Shown in pieces: positions 9,201 through 24,200 of a stretch of 34,403 bases of DNA. Each line of letters opens with the position of its first letter. The first letter of the stretch is position 1. Under the pieces are notes generated by a model. It was not told the DNA's origin. It searched no databases and saw nothing but the letters and a program-made list of their open reading frames with translations. The stretch is from positions 1 to 34,403 of the IMG/VR virus record IMGVR_UViG_3300032050_000446. One strand, 5' to 3'. Both the position numbers and the translations under genes were made by a program. This stretch comes from a virus.

Positions 9201-12200
9201 ACAGCACAGTTTATAATAGTACAAGCTTTACTGGAACTACGCTTTTCTCATATGGTATTAATCCATTAACAGTTGACGATCCTATCTTAGGTTTCCCTGT
9301 AAGATTCACTGATGTAGGCAATATCGGAGATATTAGCTTTGACGTTACTATCAATTCTGATACCTTTAACTATGTGCGCGGTATTGAATCAATAACACAG
9401 CAAGTAAATACTGGTTACGTACATAACTATATCAATAGAATTGAATTTGCTAGAGAATTGGGCTGGGTAACAGCAGTAGAAAACAGTGTACAGTATCAAG
9501 AATTCAACTTCAGATATAATGTTGCTACCCCAACAACTCAGTTTGTTTGTGATGTTGCTGCGTTACCTGAAGTAGAATTTGACAGTGTAGGTTGGCCAAG
9601 AGTAAAAGTATATAACAATAACAAGTACCTAGAACCAACTGATTACACCGTTGAAATATTTGATACTGCTACAAGAATTACCTTAAACAGTGCACCTGAT
9701 GTAGACACCGTAATTCAAGTATTGCTTCTGAGTGATCAAGTCAGTCAGAGCGGATTCTATCAGATTCCTGACAACTTGAACAGCAACCCATTCAACGAAG
9801 ACTTGACTGTAGCAGATTTGGGTGACATTCGCAATCACTATCAAGATATCTTTGTCAATGCACCAAACACTACTGGTGATATCTTTGGCTCAAATAACTA
9901 TAGAGACTGCGGTGACTTAACCCCATATGGTACTAAGATTATTCAGAACAGTGCTTCAATGGTACTACCGGGTGTGTTCTTACGTAAAACAAAATATGAC
10001 CTATTAAACGCATTGATGTTTACGAGCAATGAGTATGTCAAGTTCAAGCAACTATTGGTTGACACTGTACAAAATACCCAGTTCACTATTAGAAACACCC
10101 CAGCAGAAATTCTTGACGAAGCTATTGAGCAGATTGCAGCGAGTAAGAGTGAGATTAGCTCATTCTACTGGTCAGACATGCTGCCAAATAGATCGCCGCT
10201 AGCGGTAAATACATATAACTTTAATAGCAACACCGACGTAACTCGCTATCCGTTGAGCAAAGTTTATAATTTTGAATCAGCTAACTATGACAGCGTATTA
10301 GTATACTTGAACAGAACCGTCAATAACAATCTAGTACAAAGACAGCTCCTAAGAAATGTGGACTACACTATCAGTGCTGATAGCCCAACTGTCACCGTTA
10401 CTTTAGATTTGGTACCCGGCGACCAAATCATAGTTAAAGAATATAATCAGACATATGGATCATTTGTTCCTTATACTCCGAGTAAGCTCGGACTCTATGC
10501 TTTGTACGAACCTAGTGTTGTATTAGACAGCAATTATTCTACACCTACATATTTCATTAAGGGACACGACGGATCATATACAAAGCTATATGGTACCTAC
10601 ATTCCTCAGACTGACACACTTTTAGACTTCAGAGACCAAACACTATTGGAATTTGAAAAGAGAGTTTACAACAACGTTAAGCTAAGCACAGAAGTTCCAA
10701 TCAAGTTCTATGACGTATTGCCTGGCTTCTTCAGAGACAGTGACTATTCATATGATGAATGGTTGCAGATGTATTCAACTAATTTCTTGAATTGGGTTGG
10801 TCAGAACAGAATTGATTACAAGACTCAGTTCTTTAATAGAAACAACGAGTTCACCTACAACTACACTAACTCAAGCAACAAGTTGACCGGCGAGCAAATC
10901 CAACAGGGTTATTGGAGAGGCGCATATCAATATCTATATGACACTACTACTCCTAATCTGACCCCATGGGAAATGTTAGGGTTCGCTAACAAGCCTACTT
11001 GGTGGGAGGAGCGCTATGGTCCCGCTCCATACACAAGCGACAACTTAGTATTGTGGGGAGACCTTGAATCAGGTAGAGTATATTCAGCAGATGGCACAAG
11101 TGTTATTGTTCCTGAAGTAGCTCGCCCTGGACTTTTAGATATTATCCCTGTCAATTCAAATGGCAATTTGCTAAGTCCATTGAATAGCATCGTGGGGACT
11201 TATAATGCAAATACTTTCCAGAAAGATTGGAAAGTAGGTGATGATGGCCCGGCTGAACTTAGCTATCGTCGTAGCTCAACATATCCGTTCGACGTTATCA
11301 AGTTGTTTGCAATGACAAAGCCTGCTGAGTTCTACAACTTAGCAGTTGACCTAGACAACTACAAATACAATGCTGAGTTTAATCAATATTTGGTAAACAA
11401 CCGTGACCACTTGATTATCAGTGATGTTGAAATTTACGGTGATGGTATTGCTAAGACCAGTTATATTAACTGGATCGTAGACTATGAAAAGCAGTTTGGA
11501 GTAGATACTACTCAAGAAATCAAACAAGCATTGCGTAATCTAGATGTTAGATTGGCATATCGTCTTGCAGGCTATAGTGACAAGACGTTGCTTAAGTTCT
11601 ATGTTGAAAAGGGTTCACCAAATACTGCCAACGCATCATTGTTGATTCCTGACGAAAGCTATCAGGTTCTTCTTTATGATAACCAGCCATTCGACAAGGT
11701 AGTTTTCTCTAGCGTAATCATTCAGAAAACTGTTCAAGGTGGATTTACTGTTTTTGGCAATTCACAGTCCTTTGCTTACTTTATAATTAAGGCACCTGTT
11801 AATAGCGGTAGAAGCGAACTTGTTACTGTATTAGATAAGACAGTAAAATTAGCAACTGATTATTCATCTAAGGAAGTACTCGTCCCTTATGGCACAACCT
11901 TCTACAGCATACAAGAAGTTGCACAATTCCTAATGAGCTACAACGCATACCTAACAGACAAGGGTATGAAGTTTAATGAAGTACAGGCTGGTACCGAGAT
12001 CAATTGGGAATTGATGGTACAGCAGTTCATGTATTGGACTCAGATGGGCTGGGAAGACGGAAGCTTGATTACATTAAATCCTGCTGCCAACGATCTTGTC
12101 TTTGATAAAGAAGGAAGCATTGTTCAGCCGCTAACCATCCAACAGCAGAACTTCATTCTTAACCAAGACCTGTACCCTATTCAGATTAATACTCTTTGCG

Positions 12201-15200
12201 TGAATCGTGACGGGACATACTTCAAAGTTCACACACTGAACGAAGGCGATAGCATGTCCTTCGCACAATTCAACGTGAGTAACTTTGAACATGGTATTGT
12301 GTTCAACAACACCACACTATTCAATGACGTAATCTATAATCTTGTTACTGGATTAAGACAAAACAGAATTACGTTGCGCGGAACTAAGACCAGCGAGTGG
12401 AACGGAACCGTAGACGCTTGGGGCTTTATCATTAACCAAGACAACGTAAAAGAGTGGTCAAAGGATGTTAAGTATCCAAAGGGTTCAATCGTTCTCCACA
12501 AGAACAAATATTACACTGCACTAAGATTGTCAGAACCATCAACTGTCTTTAACGACCTTGATTGGAAATTAATCAACTATGAAGATGTGCAGAAAGGTCT
12601 GTTGCCTAACTCAGCGACTCGTTCGTTTGAAAGCACACTATATTATAACTGCAATGAAGCTAACCTAGAACAGGATGCTGATCTATTATCGTTCTCTTTG
12701 ATCGGCTATCGTCCAAGAGATTATCTCGCATTAGCAGACTTGACAGATATTACCCAAATCAATGTCTACAAGAACATGATTAAGAACAAGGGTACTGTTA
12801 ATGCGGTAACTGCATTTGACGGCGTTAACTTGCCTCAGGGCGGCATTGAATATGAAGTTTATGAAAACTGGGCAATCAAGTCAGGTGACTATGGTGGTTT
12901 GCTAAGTCAAAACTTTGTAGAGTTTAGGGTTGACCAAAATCTTTTGACCGGTAATCCAAGCATTGTATCATTGACCAATGGCGTCTACACTGAAGGCTCT
13001 CAGCAAGAAGTGCCTATCTATAGTTTGTTTAATTACGGTGATACTATTACTGATCCAAATGTATTGGCAGTAACCACTGACCCATATAATAATCTGTATC
13101 CATCAGCCGGTTATGCTAACTTTAACGATGTGAAAATGTCGTCCTTCTACTACGGCGGATTGCCTAATGGAGTCAACAAGGACGGTATAGTCGTTCCTAT
13201 TCAGAATTTCTATGTAAGAGACTATCTATGGTTAGCAAGCTTTAAAGAAAAGTGGGGAATCTTTTCTTGGAGTCCGATCGGCGAGGTAGTTGAAGTAGCT
13301 GCGAACTTAAACAACACTGCGACAGTGACGTTTAGTAAGCCGCACAACCTAAAGAATCTAGATCCAATTGCAATCGTCAACTTCAGCACGAATGTAGACG
13401 GCTACTACATTGTAACACAGGTTGTTAACTTGAATCAAGTAATAATCAACTTGAGTATTTCTAATATCGGGTCAGAAAGTATCACTGGTTCAGGCGTAGG
13501 TATGTTTATCTACAGTCAGCGAGTAGCACAGCCAGGCGATATCAATACTCTACCTCTATTGGAAGCAGAGTTCAGCAAGAATACTGTCTGGGTAGACGAA
13601 AACACTGACGGTGGCTGGGCAGTATATAGAAAAGGCATCAACTACGCTAGACAGGGTGAACTATCCACAACTACTTCAAGTACATTTGGTAATAGTGTTG
13701 CATTTACTGAATCTGCTGGTTACTTGGTCGCCGACTCAGCGAATGGAGTAGTATACAGATACTATTATAAAAATTCTAATTACGACCTAGCTGAAACTAT
13801 TACCAATGACACCAGTTTTGGTGAGAAGATTGTACACAATGATAACACATTCGTTATTTCACAACCTACTACTGATCCTACTGTATACATATATGCATGG
13901 AATGATACTGCTTTAGCAAACGAGTTGTTGCTAACTCAAACGATTGCTGCACCGATGGGAGTGACCGATTGGGGAAGTGAATTAGCTATTTCCGGCGATG
14001 GTAATTGGGTCTATGTTTCAGATACGTTGAACACTCAAGTATATGTTTACAGAAAGAATAATCAAGAATTTTCTGCTGGTTATTTTGTCCCAACACAAAC
14101 ATATGTAATTACTGAGTTGGGTACTACTGACTTTACTGCAATTGGTGCAATTGAAAACAGTGTTGGTATTACTTTTGAAGCAACAGGAATAGGATCTGGT
14201 ACTGGTACAGCAATCAATGCTACATACGAATTAGTAAACATAATTGAAAATCCTGACATAGTGACGGCCGGTTCATTTATTATTGGAGAAGAATATAAAA
14301 TTGCTTCATTAGGAAATACTGATTTTACATTAGTTGGCGCAGCATCAAATAATGTAGGGGTAGTATTTACTGCTACTGGCCCTGGCACTGGGACCGGAAC
14401 TGCATCAGCACAAAGCAACGGTTTTGGTACTGCAATCTCTACCGATTTTGACAGTGATTGCTTGTTCATCGGCGCACCCAACAAAGACTATAGCGTAAGC
14501 GTAACTAATTGGGGAGAAGTTTACTTCTACCAACGTTCTGTGCAAAACTTTGAATCAACTGCTGTATCTACGTTAACGCAGCCGCAATTCTTTGCATTAG
14601 GATGGACACCTGATACTGCAACTAAAGCGGTAACAGCTACCTCTGACAGCACTGACAGAATCACATTGGCGAACGTATCTGGAATCAGTGTAAATGATGC
14701 TATTACTTTTGTGGGCACCGGTCTAGCCGGAACAGATATTATTGCATACAAAACATATTATGTAGCCGGTATATCCGGTAGTGCTATTACTATTAAGGAA
14801 TCAAGATCAACTAATGCTATAGTTCAACTATCTACCGTTTCGAGCATTTCTAATGCGACGGCTCACGTTCAAAGTGAATTGCTGCTCGTAAATGTCAACG
14901 GACGTATGGTTCAGGACAACAACTATGCAGTCGTAGGTAGTTCATTAGTATATACTGGTTCACTAAATGCAGGAGACATTGTAGAAGTCAGTGGTAACGA
15001 TTTTTATAATGTTCAAACGTTCAACGCTGCTTCTAATAGCGCAATCAACATTCAATTTGGGTATGATTTGGACGTTACACGACAAGCATCTGAACTATTA
15101 ATCGGTAGCCCATATGAAATTGACTCTGAGAATAGAGAAGGTTTAGTATATAGATTTACTAATGGTGGTGCAAGATTTGGTATTGTAGTAGGTGAGAATC

Positions 15201-18200
15201 AATGCTTCCTATCAACAACCCGCAGCGTTTTAATCAACGGGTATCAAGTCACATTGGCTGCTGGTACTGCCGCTGCCGTCGCCAATCAAATCGTAAATTC
15301 ACGAGTACCTAATATTACTGCATCTGCAACTACAGACAATAAACTTATCATTCAAGTAGTTGATCCAAACTTAGCAGAAATCAATAATAAGTTGATGGTC
15401 ACTGCATTTGATACTGCTACTTTAGATGAATTGGGTATCAGTGTGTATTCACCTACTCAAGTAATTCCCTGCCCTCACAAAGAAGGCCCAACTGAGTTTG
15501 GTAAGACAATTAAGTTTAACCAGTTTGATTCAGTTGTAATTGCTGCCCCTGCAGGTCCTAACTTTGTAGCCACCACATTTGACTTCACCGATGACGAGAA
15601 TCTAGATAATGACACGGTGTTTGACAACAATGCAACCAGATTCCTTGAAGACTATCCTAACGCCGGCGCAGTCTACATGTTTGACCTGTTGACAAACAAT
15701 AACGGTAGCTTGTTGAATCCGGGTGCATTCGTATACGCTCAGCCTTCTAACAGCGCAACTTTAGATTTTGTCATCAATCCGTACTACGGCGAAGCTGTTG
15801 ACTTCTACGACAACACAGTTATTGTGGGTGCTCCTAACCAGATAATCAATCCATCGCAAGTAGGACAAGTAACAACATTTGTTAATGCAACTGGCGTGAG
15901 AAACTGGTCAGAGTTCCGTCAAAGCGCACCAATCGTAGATATTAACAAGATTCAAAACACCCAGTTGTTTAGTGCAAGCACAAATAATACCCTAATAAAT
16001 CTTGATTACATGGATCCGTTGCAAGACAAGCTATTGGGTGCGATAAGAGAAAACATTGATTATGTTTCACCGGAAGATCCTGCCAGATACAACGTTGATC
16101 CACTAAACATATCTGCTAATACATGGGGAAGTCAACAGGTAGGAAAAATCTGGTTCAATACATCAACCGTCAGATTCGTAAACTATCATCAGAATGATGT
16201 AGTTTATAATAGTGAGTATTGGGGAACAGTGTTCCCAGGCTCAGATATCTCAGTATGCACCTGGGTAGCCAGTAATGTTCTTCCCGGTCAATATCAGGGA
16301 CCTGGAACTCCTATTGACGCTACAAAGTATGCAGTCGGTAGTAGATTGAATGCGTCTAACATCGTTACCCCAGTTTATTATTTCTGGGTAAGAAATAGCG
16401 GTCTAATCGTTAAAGAGCGTGAGAAGACCCTATCGGACGCAGTTCTTGCTTCATACATTGCAAATCCACAAAGTTCAGGCATTGCATATATGGCACCTCT
16501 GTTGCCTAATACTTTTGCGCTGTACAACTCAGCAGAATATATCAACGATGCTGATAGTGTTTTCCATATCGGATTTGCTACTAACCAAGACACGGATGTT
16601 CCACATAACGAATTTAAGTTAATTCGCCAGAACTTCCCTGATGACTTCTTACCAGGACTGATGCCAGGTGAACGGCCATTCTCTCTATATGCAAGAATGC
16701 TTGATAGTTTGTCAGGAACTACTATTAGTGGGGAGATCGTACCTAATCCGTTCTTGCCATTAGCAGTACAGTCAGGCGTATTAGCAAGACCAAGACAAAG
16801 CTTCTTCTACAACAGATTTGAAGCACTAAAGAACTACTTGACATATGCTAACGCAGTTCTTGTACAGTATCCTATTACTGAAATAAAGCCGGACATTTCG
16901 TTCGCTTTCGTTTCAGATGAATTTTACAATACCGCAGATTATTGGGAATACATCAACTGGTGGGCACCTGGTTATAACAATAGCACAAGAGCTTTTGTGC
17001 AGGTACCGCTATACGCTGACTTAGCAGAGCTTGTAGTAAATCCAGACACTCTTGTTAAGGTGGATAACAACGGTACCGGCTCATTTGAAATCTATCGTTA
17101 TGACGGCGAAGGAGTTTGGACACGAGTTGGTCTAGAAAACGGAACAATCCAATTCAGTAGTGCATTGTGGGAGTATGCTAAGTTTGGCTTAGGATACGGA
17201 AACGATTTCTATGATACTATACCATACGATGACTATCCAAGTGAAGCAACAAGAAATATCATTCGCCTCCTAAACGAGCAAATCTACACTCAGGAGTTGT
17301 TGATTCACAGAAATAAGAGTCTAATTCTACTCTTAGAGTATATCCAAACGGAAACGATAGAGTCACAAAATTATTTGCCTTGGCTTTCTAAAACATCATT
17401 GATGGATGTATTCCACACCGTTCGTGAACTAAGACCGTTTGAAGTATTCAAGAGCGACAACGTTGAATTCTTAGAAGGTTACATTAACGAAGTTAAACCT
17501 TATCACGTAGTCCTTAAGGAATTCTTAGTCAAGTATGATGGTATGGAAGTCTATGACGGAAACTTCACTGACTTTGATGTTCCCGCAACATATAATAATA
17601 ATTTTGATCAGTACATAAGCCCGCAGCTTGTATTCACTGACCCTGATAATGAATATACGTATGATGAGAATTCACCAATCTGGTCTACTGCGCCATACAC
17701 TCAGTGGTATCAGAATTATGGTTTGTCATTGACTGGACAAGAAAACTATCTCATAACTACACTAAAATCATATATGGATTTGGGGTCTAACGTAATGCTT
17801 GTAGATAACGCTAGCGGATTCCCATCCAATGGCGTCATACAGATTGATGGCGAAATAATTTCTTATGCGTTTGTTGACAGAAACTTAAATCTGTTGGGAG
17901 GCTTGTCAAGAGGTCTTAACAACTCACAAGTGTCAGAACATATTCCTGACTCAGATATCTTCATTGATTTGCCTGCGGTGGTAGTGTTGGATGAAGGTTC
18001 CGGCTACACTCAAGTACCAAAAGTAATAGCACACGTTGATACTACATTGTATCCGGCACCTAGAAAAGAAGCAATACTACAAGCAGTGATGAGCGGCGGC
18101 AGAGTAAGTTCAGTTCAAGTTATTGATCCGGGCGCGGGCTATGTTGTTCTGCCTGAAATCAAAATTGACTCAGCATACACTATCTTGTTCTCCGACACAG

Positions 18201-21200
18201 ACATTAACGCAAGCCTAAACACAATTAATATCAATGCTCCTTTCCTTAGAACAGGTGAGATAGTTAAATTCAATAGTGGTACCGGTGGAGCAAAGCCAAC
18301 TAATCTTGTAGACGATTCTTGGTACTACGTTGGCGTTCTTGAATCACTGCCCTCAGTAATCATAGCTCTCTATACTAACTATAGTGATGCAGTAAAAGAT
18401 CAAAATAGAATTAATATTGCACCTGGTTTAGCTTCTGATGATATGTCGCTTTCTCCGGGCGCCAGAGCTTCAACTATCACAAGCTCAGCACCTACCAGAG
18501 AAAATAATATCACGCTACGTTTCGACAGAACTACCTATAATTCTCAAGTTATTGATTGGGAATCAGGAACATTCTATGGTGCATTCTTTGCTGGTACCTA
18601 CTATAACAGCGACAAGATATCAAGTTCTGCCATCACGCTAGAAAATACTGAGCCAGATATCAACACTATCTTAGCAAGTGCCCAGGGCGTAGCACTACAA
18701 ATTAGTGATGTTACTGATGAAGAGGAACTTGTTTGGTCTGCATTTACTCGTTATGTCAGCGAAACTTCAGCCATTGACAACTCAATTAGTTTGGTCCCGC
18801 AAGATGGAAATAACCCTGACTTGTCAGAATTAGAACCTAATGCTTCAGGAACCACAATAGGTTTCTATATCGGAATGCCTATTAAATTCATTGGTACTGT
18901 AATCGGTGGCCTATCAGAAGGTGTAACATACTATGTTTCTGAAATTATTGATGAAATCAAGTTCTGTGTATCAGATACTATATCAGGATCCACAAGGGTA
19001 CTTAATAACGGAACAGTAAACGCACCACTACTTGAGTGCTATACAGGAAATATCAACGAAACTGTTATAGTTTCAGTTGAATATCCGGGTATTATTGAAG
19101 CAACACAAACTCAAAGCGTTACCAATGCTATCACGGTACCACTATCACCGGTTGGCACAGGGGGAACAATTGGTTTCTATACTAATCTTCCTGTATTCTT
19201 TACTGGTAACGTGTTCGGCGGAATAATTGAAAACTTTAATTATTACGTGACCTCTGTAATTGATAATCAGACATTTACAATCAGTGAAACACAAAACCCA
19301 GTGACTACCACTGTCACTCAAACTAAGGCCACTGGAAACATTCTGGTTGTTGGATCCATTAATGGAATTTCTAGAAATGACCCAATCATCATTACTTCGT
19401 TGACCGGCGGATTAGCTCTTAGCGGAATAGTTGCAGGTAAAACTTACTACGTAAGTCAATTTATTAGTCCGACTGAAATTACTATTTCTGAAGTGGTCAA
19501 CGGTCCTGTGTTAGTTGTTTCTAATAGAGTCGGTACGGCTGTTCTCACTAACCAAAAGGATACAGTCAAGCTAACAAATGCAACCGGTTCAATGACAATG
19601 AACGTTTCTCTACCGGTAAGTCCAGGACAAGTTGACGGGCAGCTATTCACACTGTACCAAACTTCAGGGCAGTTTACCGATATTGCTCCTTCAGGTGCTA
19701 ACTATTCAGACCTAATTGACAGACAAATTAGAGCTACAATTGGAACAGTGAACAAGATTGCTATCTCTGAAAACGATGGCGGAACATTTAACTTCTATGT
19801 GAACATGCCAATTCAGGTACTACAAAATGTGGGCGGTCTAACTACCGGTACAACATATTATATCACTGAATATTCAGGAATGGTTGATCCGTTAAATAGT
19901 GAACTTACACTACCTAACATTCAAGTTGAAGTTACTAACTCATCAGATATCGGAAACGTATTGACTTGCACAGTTGATCTTCTCAGAGGGTTCGATGGCA
20001 CTGATTCACTTTACGAAAAAATGCCTATTACGTTCCAAGGCACTGGTTTAGGTGGAATCGTAATTGATCAAGAATACTATGTAAAAACTATAGTAAGTGC
20101 TACACAATTTACTGTTAGTGAAGTAGTTGATGGGCCTGTCAAAGTATTAACTCTCGCAAACGGCCTCATGGTTGGCACCGGCGACCCCTACATCAAGGTT
20201 TCAACGTCAAAGGGAGGTTCAGCGGTTTCACTGACAGACAACAACAGTGCTACTTCTTCATTTACACAGTTTATTACAGTAGACCCAGTGTTTGACCTTT
20301 CATATCTGTTAGGCGGATATAACGCTATTATCTCTACTCCGGGTGAAGGGTTTGCAATTAGCAACACTATCTTAATTCCAGGAACAGCGGTTGACGGAAC
20401 TTCACCGGCTAATGACATATTGTTGACAGTGAATACCATAGACGAAGATGGTGGCATCACATCAGTAATTCGCTCAGGAACTCCACCAAGCGTTGCAAAT
20501 CAGTACTACATGCAAGTCCGTTCAACAAACACACTTGCGGTGTATAAGAACAGCCTATTAACAATTCCAGCAACTCCTGCTGAATTTGATTATGTAGGTT
20601 ACACTACTGCAACTGTAACAGAAACCCAGGCATCAACTGATATTATTACCGTAAACAGCACAGCCGAATTTGCGGTTAATGATGCAGTAGTATTCACAGG
20701 TGATGTTACTGGCGGAATGAACTTAGGTCAAACTTATTACATTCTAGACAACGGAAACTTCACTGCCACAACACTACAGATCAGTGATACTCCCGGAGGA
20801 AGTGTAATTCCTCTAAGCACTGCAACGTCACAGAATTATTCAATGGCTAAACTAGGAAGTGTTGCGTTTCTTCCGGAGCCATTCTTCTTCAATCAAAGTA
20901 TTGTCAGGTACAACAACCGCGTATATGTTTGCGTAGTATCTAATAATGATGACGAGTTCATCTTTGGTAAGTGGGAACTTCTAGACAGCGGCGACCGTAG
21001 ATTGAACGCAATGGATAGAGTCATTGGTTACTATCAGCCAACAAGCAACATGCCTGGTGTTGATCTACAGCAACTATTTGAGGGTACTACATATCCCAAC
21101 CCAACCTATCAGGGCAACAACTTTGACCCGAACTTACAGTATGGTGTTGATACTATATTGACCCCGCTTCCATTCTATCCTAGCGAAGTCGATATCAGCG

Positions 21201-24200
21201 GCATTGTTTGGAACGGTGATAACTATTTGGCTAGTGCTAACTTGCCAGGATACAACGCTATCTTGACGAGTGAGGACGGCGAAACATGGACTATCAATCA
21301 GTTAACAAATAACAATATTAATACTACGAGCATTTCGCAGTTGAATGGGTTCTATTTCTTAACCTCAGCTAACCCAACTGTTCCGCTTCTCAGAAGTGTT
21401 AATGGTGTAGCATGGTCTGCGGTATCATATTTTGTACCATTTGGAACAACTGAACTGGAGTTACAAAATCTCGCAGCACTGAACATCCCTTCGCTGTCAC
21501 TAAATGATGTTGCATACTGCACGATCGGTGATGCATGGGTATCAGTAGGTAGAAACATTTTAAGAAGCGAAGACGGAATTGTTTGGAGAGAGTTGACTGA
21601 GTTCAACCCTTCACTTGAATATGAACTTAATGCGGTATCATCTATAACAGGTGCAAACTGCCAAGGTTTGGTAGCAGTAGGTAAAGGTAAACAACCAGAC
21701 TACTCAACCGGCGTAACACAACTTGTGCCGATTGGCTTGATTTTCTATAGCCAAAATAGCGTCAACTGGAATCAAATTCAACCCCTCACTGATAAAGGCC
21801 TCTATGGTGTGTCAAGTGACGGAACTACTGTGATTGCAGTGGGCGAACGCCAAGTAATCTACTATACTCAAAATGGTTTTGACTGGGTAGGACTTAATGA
21901 AGTAGGATGTGTGTTTGTTGATAGCATCAACAATTACCTCAACGTCACTAACACTGCTGGGTTTAATGATGGATCGCTAGGAACTCCAGTAAGATTCAAT
22001 CGTTCATTCTCTACTATAGCAGCAAATACCACTTACTATGTCAGGGAAATAATTTCATCTACTCAGGTAACACTATCTTCAACTCTTGATGGTAGCGTAC
22101 TTACCCTTTCAAGTGCCTCTGTTCCTGAAAATACAAGAATGTTTGTATACGATGCAAGTGACCCAATTCCAGCTACACTAAACGACATTTTGTATGCAAA
22201 CAGTCTTTGGATTACGGTAGGTGATGAAGGTACTATCAAGACCTCAACAGACGGTATCGTTTGGGAAACTCGCACCAGCAACACTACTAACAACTTGAAC
22301 AACGTTACATATAACGAAGATCAAGGCGTGTTCGTTGTAGTAGGAGAAAACAACACAATCCTAACAAGTGCTGATGGCATCAGTTGGGAAGAGACTTCAG
22401 TGTTTGATCCTATTGTACCAGTATATGATGTGAAGGGTGCAAACTTCCAATTCGGATATGCACCGGAAGAATTAGTAGCAGGCGTTGTAAGCGACAATCT
22501 CGCATTGATTGTAAACACCAGACCAGGATCTAACTGGCCTGTTGTTGAATACGGACACACTGGATTCAATGTCAACTCTATTGAAATAGCACCAACTTTT
22601 GGAGAACAGGTAGAATATAGCTTTGCGAACTTAGTAAATGTTCCGGTAACACTTAGAGTGCAGGTTATTAATGGCACCACTGAGTTGGGAACTACTCTAT
22701 CACCTGATGCTTATACTATTGATTGGATAAACAAGAAAATCATATTAGATCAGGCAATTAGTTTCTCTCCGAGACTTGATAAACTAAGAATTGATGTATA
22801 CGAAGCAGGCAATGGCGATCAGCTTGTGAAGGCAAGCACGGATACTTATCCTATCATTACTGATAGCGACTTTGGTTTCAGAGAAATCAATCTACCTTGT
22901 AACTACAGTGCTACTATCTTTGAGGGTGGTGGCGCTCTAAGACCCGGCACTGATAATGTGAACGTTAGAGTCTTTGAAACTGAATCTGTCACAAATCGTA
23001 TTTTCTGCGATGAGGTAGCAGACTTCATCATTAACAGTCCGATATCATTCCAAGGTGTTCCGTTCGGTGGCTTGCAAGAAGAAACTGTTTACTATGTCAA
23101 GACAATAAGCTTCGCAACCAATGCAATCACTGTGTCTACAGTTTTTGATTCATTGACCGGCATAGCTGGACCAACTACTGAGTTGACAGACGATACAGGC
23201 GAAATGTTTGCAAACATTCAGAATGGTGTAGCTGCTGTTTGGACAGATCCACTCGTAGAACACAATGGCGAGAAATTAGTGTTTGGTGGTATTGGTCTCG
23301 TTACTAGATCAAAATCTAGCAACAACGCACTGACCACTGGAACTACAAGCGGATTGATTGTTGGTACTCCTATCACCTTTGGTCAGGCTTCATTTGGCGT
23401 ATTAGTACCCTTCCAAAGATACTATATTCAATCAATCATTGACGGTAACGAATTTACTATTTCTGAAACACAGGGCGGGCCAGTTCTAGCTCAGGATGAT
23501 TTCGCAGGAACTACTACATTCGTGACTAATGATTACTCAATTGGACTTAGAAATGGTAATAAGGCAAAGTTAGTATTTGCAAACAATACCTTTACTAACG
23601 ATGTTGACTATATATCCTTCTCAATCTTTGGCGAAACACAGCCAGCGCAGTATGGTTATGCTGTTCCGGAAACTCAGTATTACGCAGGAAATGGTTCAAC
23701 CAGTCTATTCCAGTTAGCTAACTTTGTAGGCTTAGATAACCCACAAAATGCGATTGTGGAAGTGAACGGTGTTAGACAGACTATATCACAGTATACGATT
23801 GACGCTATCGCCAACACAATATTGTTTGATAGTCCTCCTCCCGCAAACTCAGTGGTTGCGGTAACTACGTACAACGATACATTAAGACAATACCTAACCA
23901 GTCAGTATGACATTACTGGTAACCCAGGTTCTTCGTTGCTTAACCTAACAGTTATAGAAACAGTAAACGAGCTAGGAACATATGACCAAGACGCTCCGGT
24001 AGTTCAAACATATGACCAAGATACTCCTGTTATTGTTCTCTATGATGAATTCTTGAACTATCTAACTTTGGGACCAGGCGATGACACCAGTGTATTGAAT
24101 GTTAACGATTCATTGCAGTTCAGCGCACCAACATTAGGCGGAATTGTTGCAGGACAAACCTATTATGTTCTTCAAATTCTTAACTCTACCGACTTCGTAA

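Noticed and set aside
21187-22412. Active sialidase
   Set aside because: Asp boxes are structural. I cannot find the arginine triad, Tyr/Glu nucleophile pair or Asp acid/base expected of a sialidase, so only the propeller fold is claimed.
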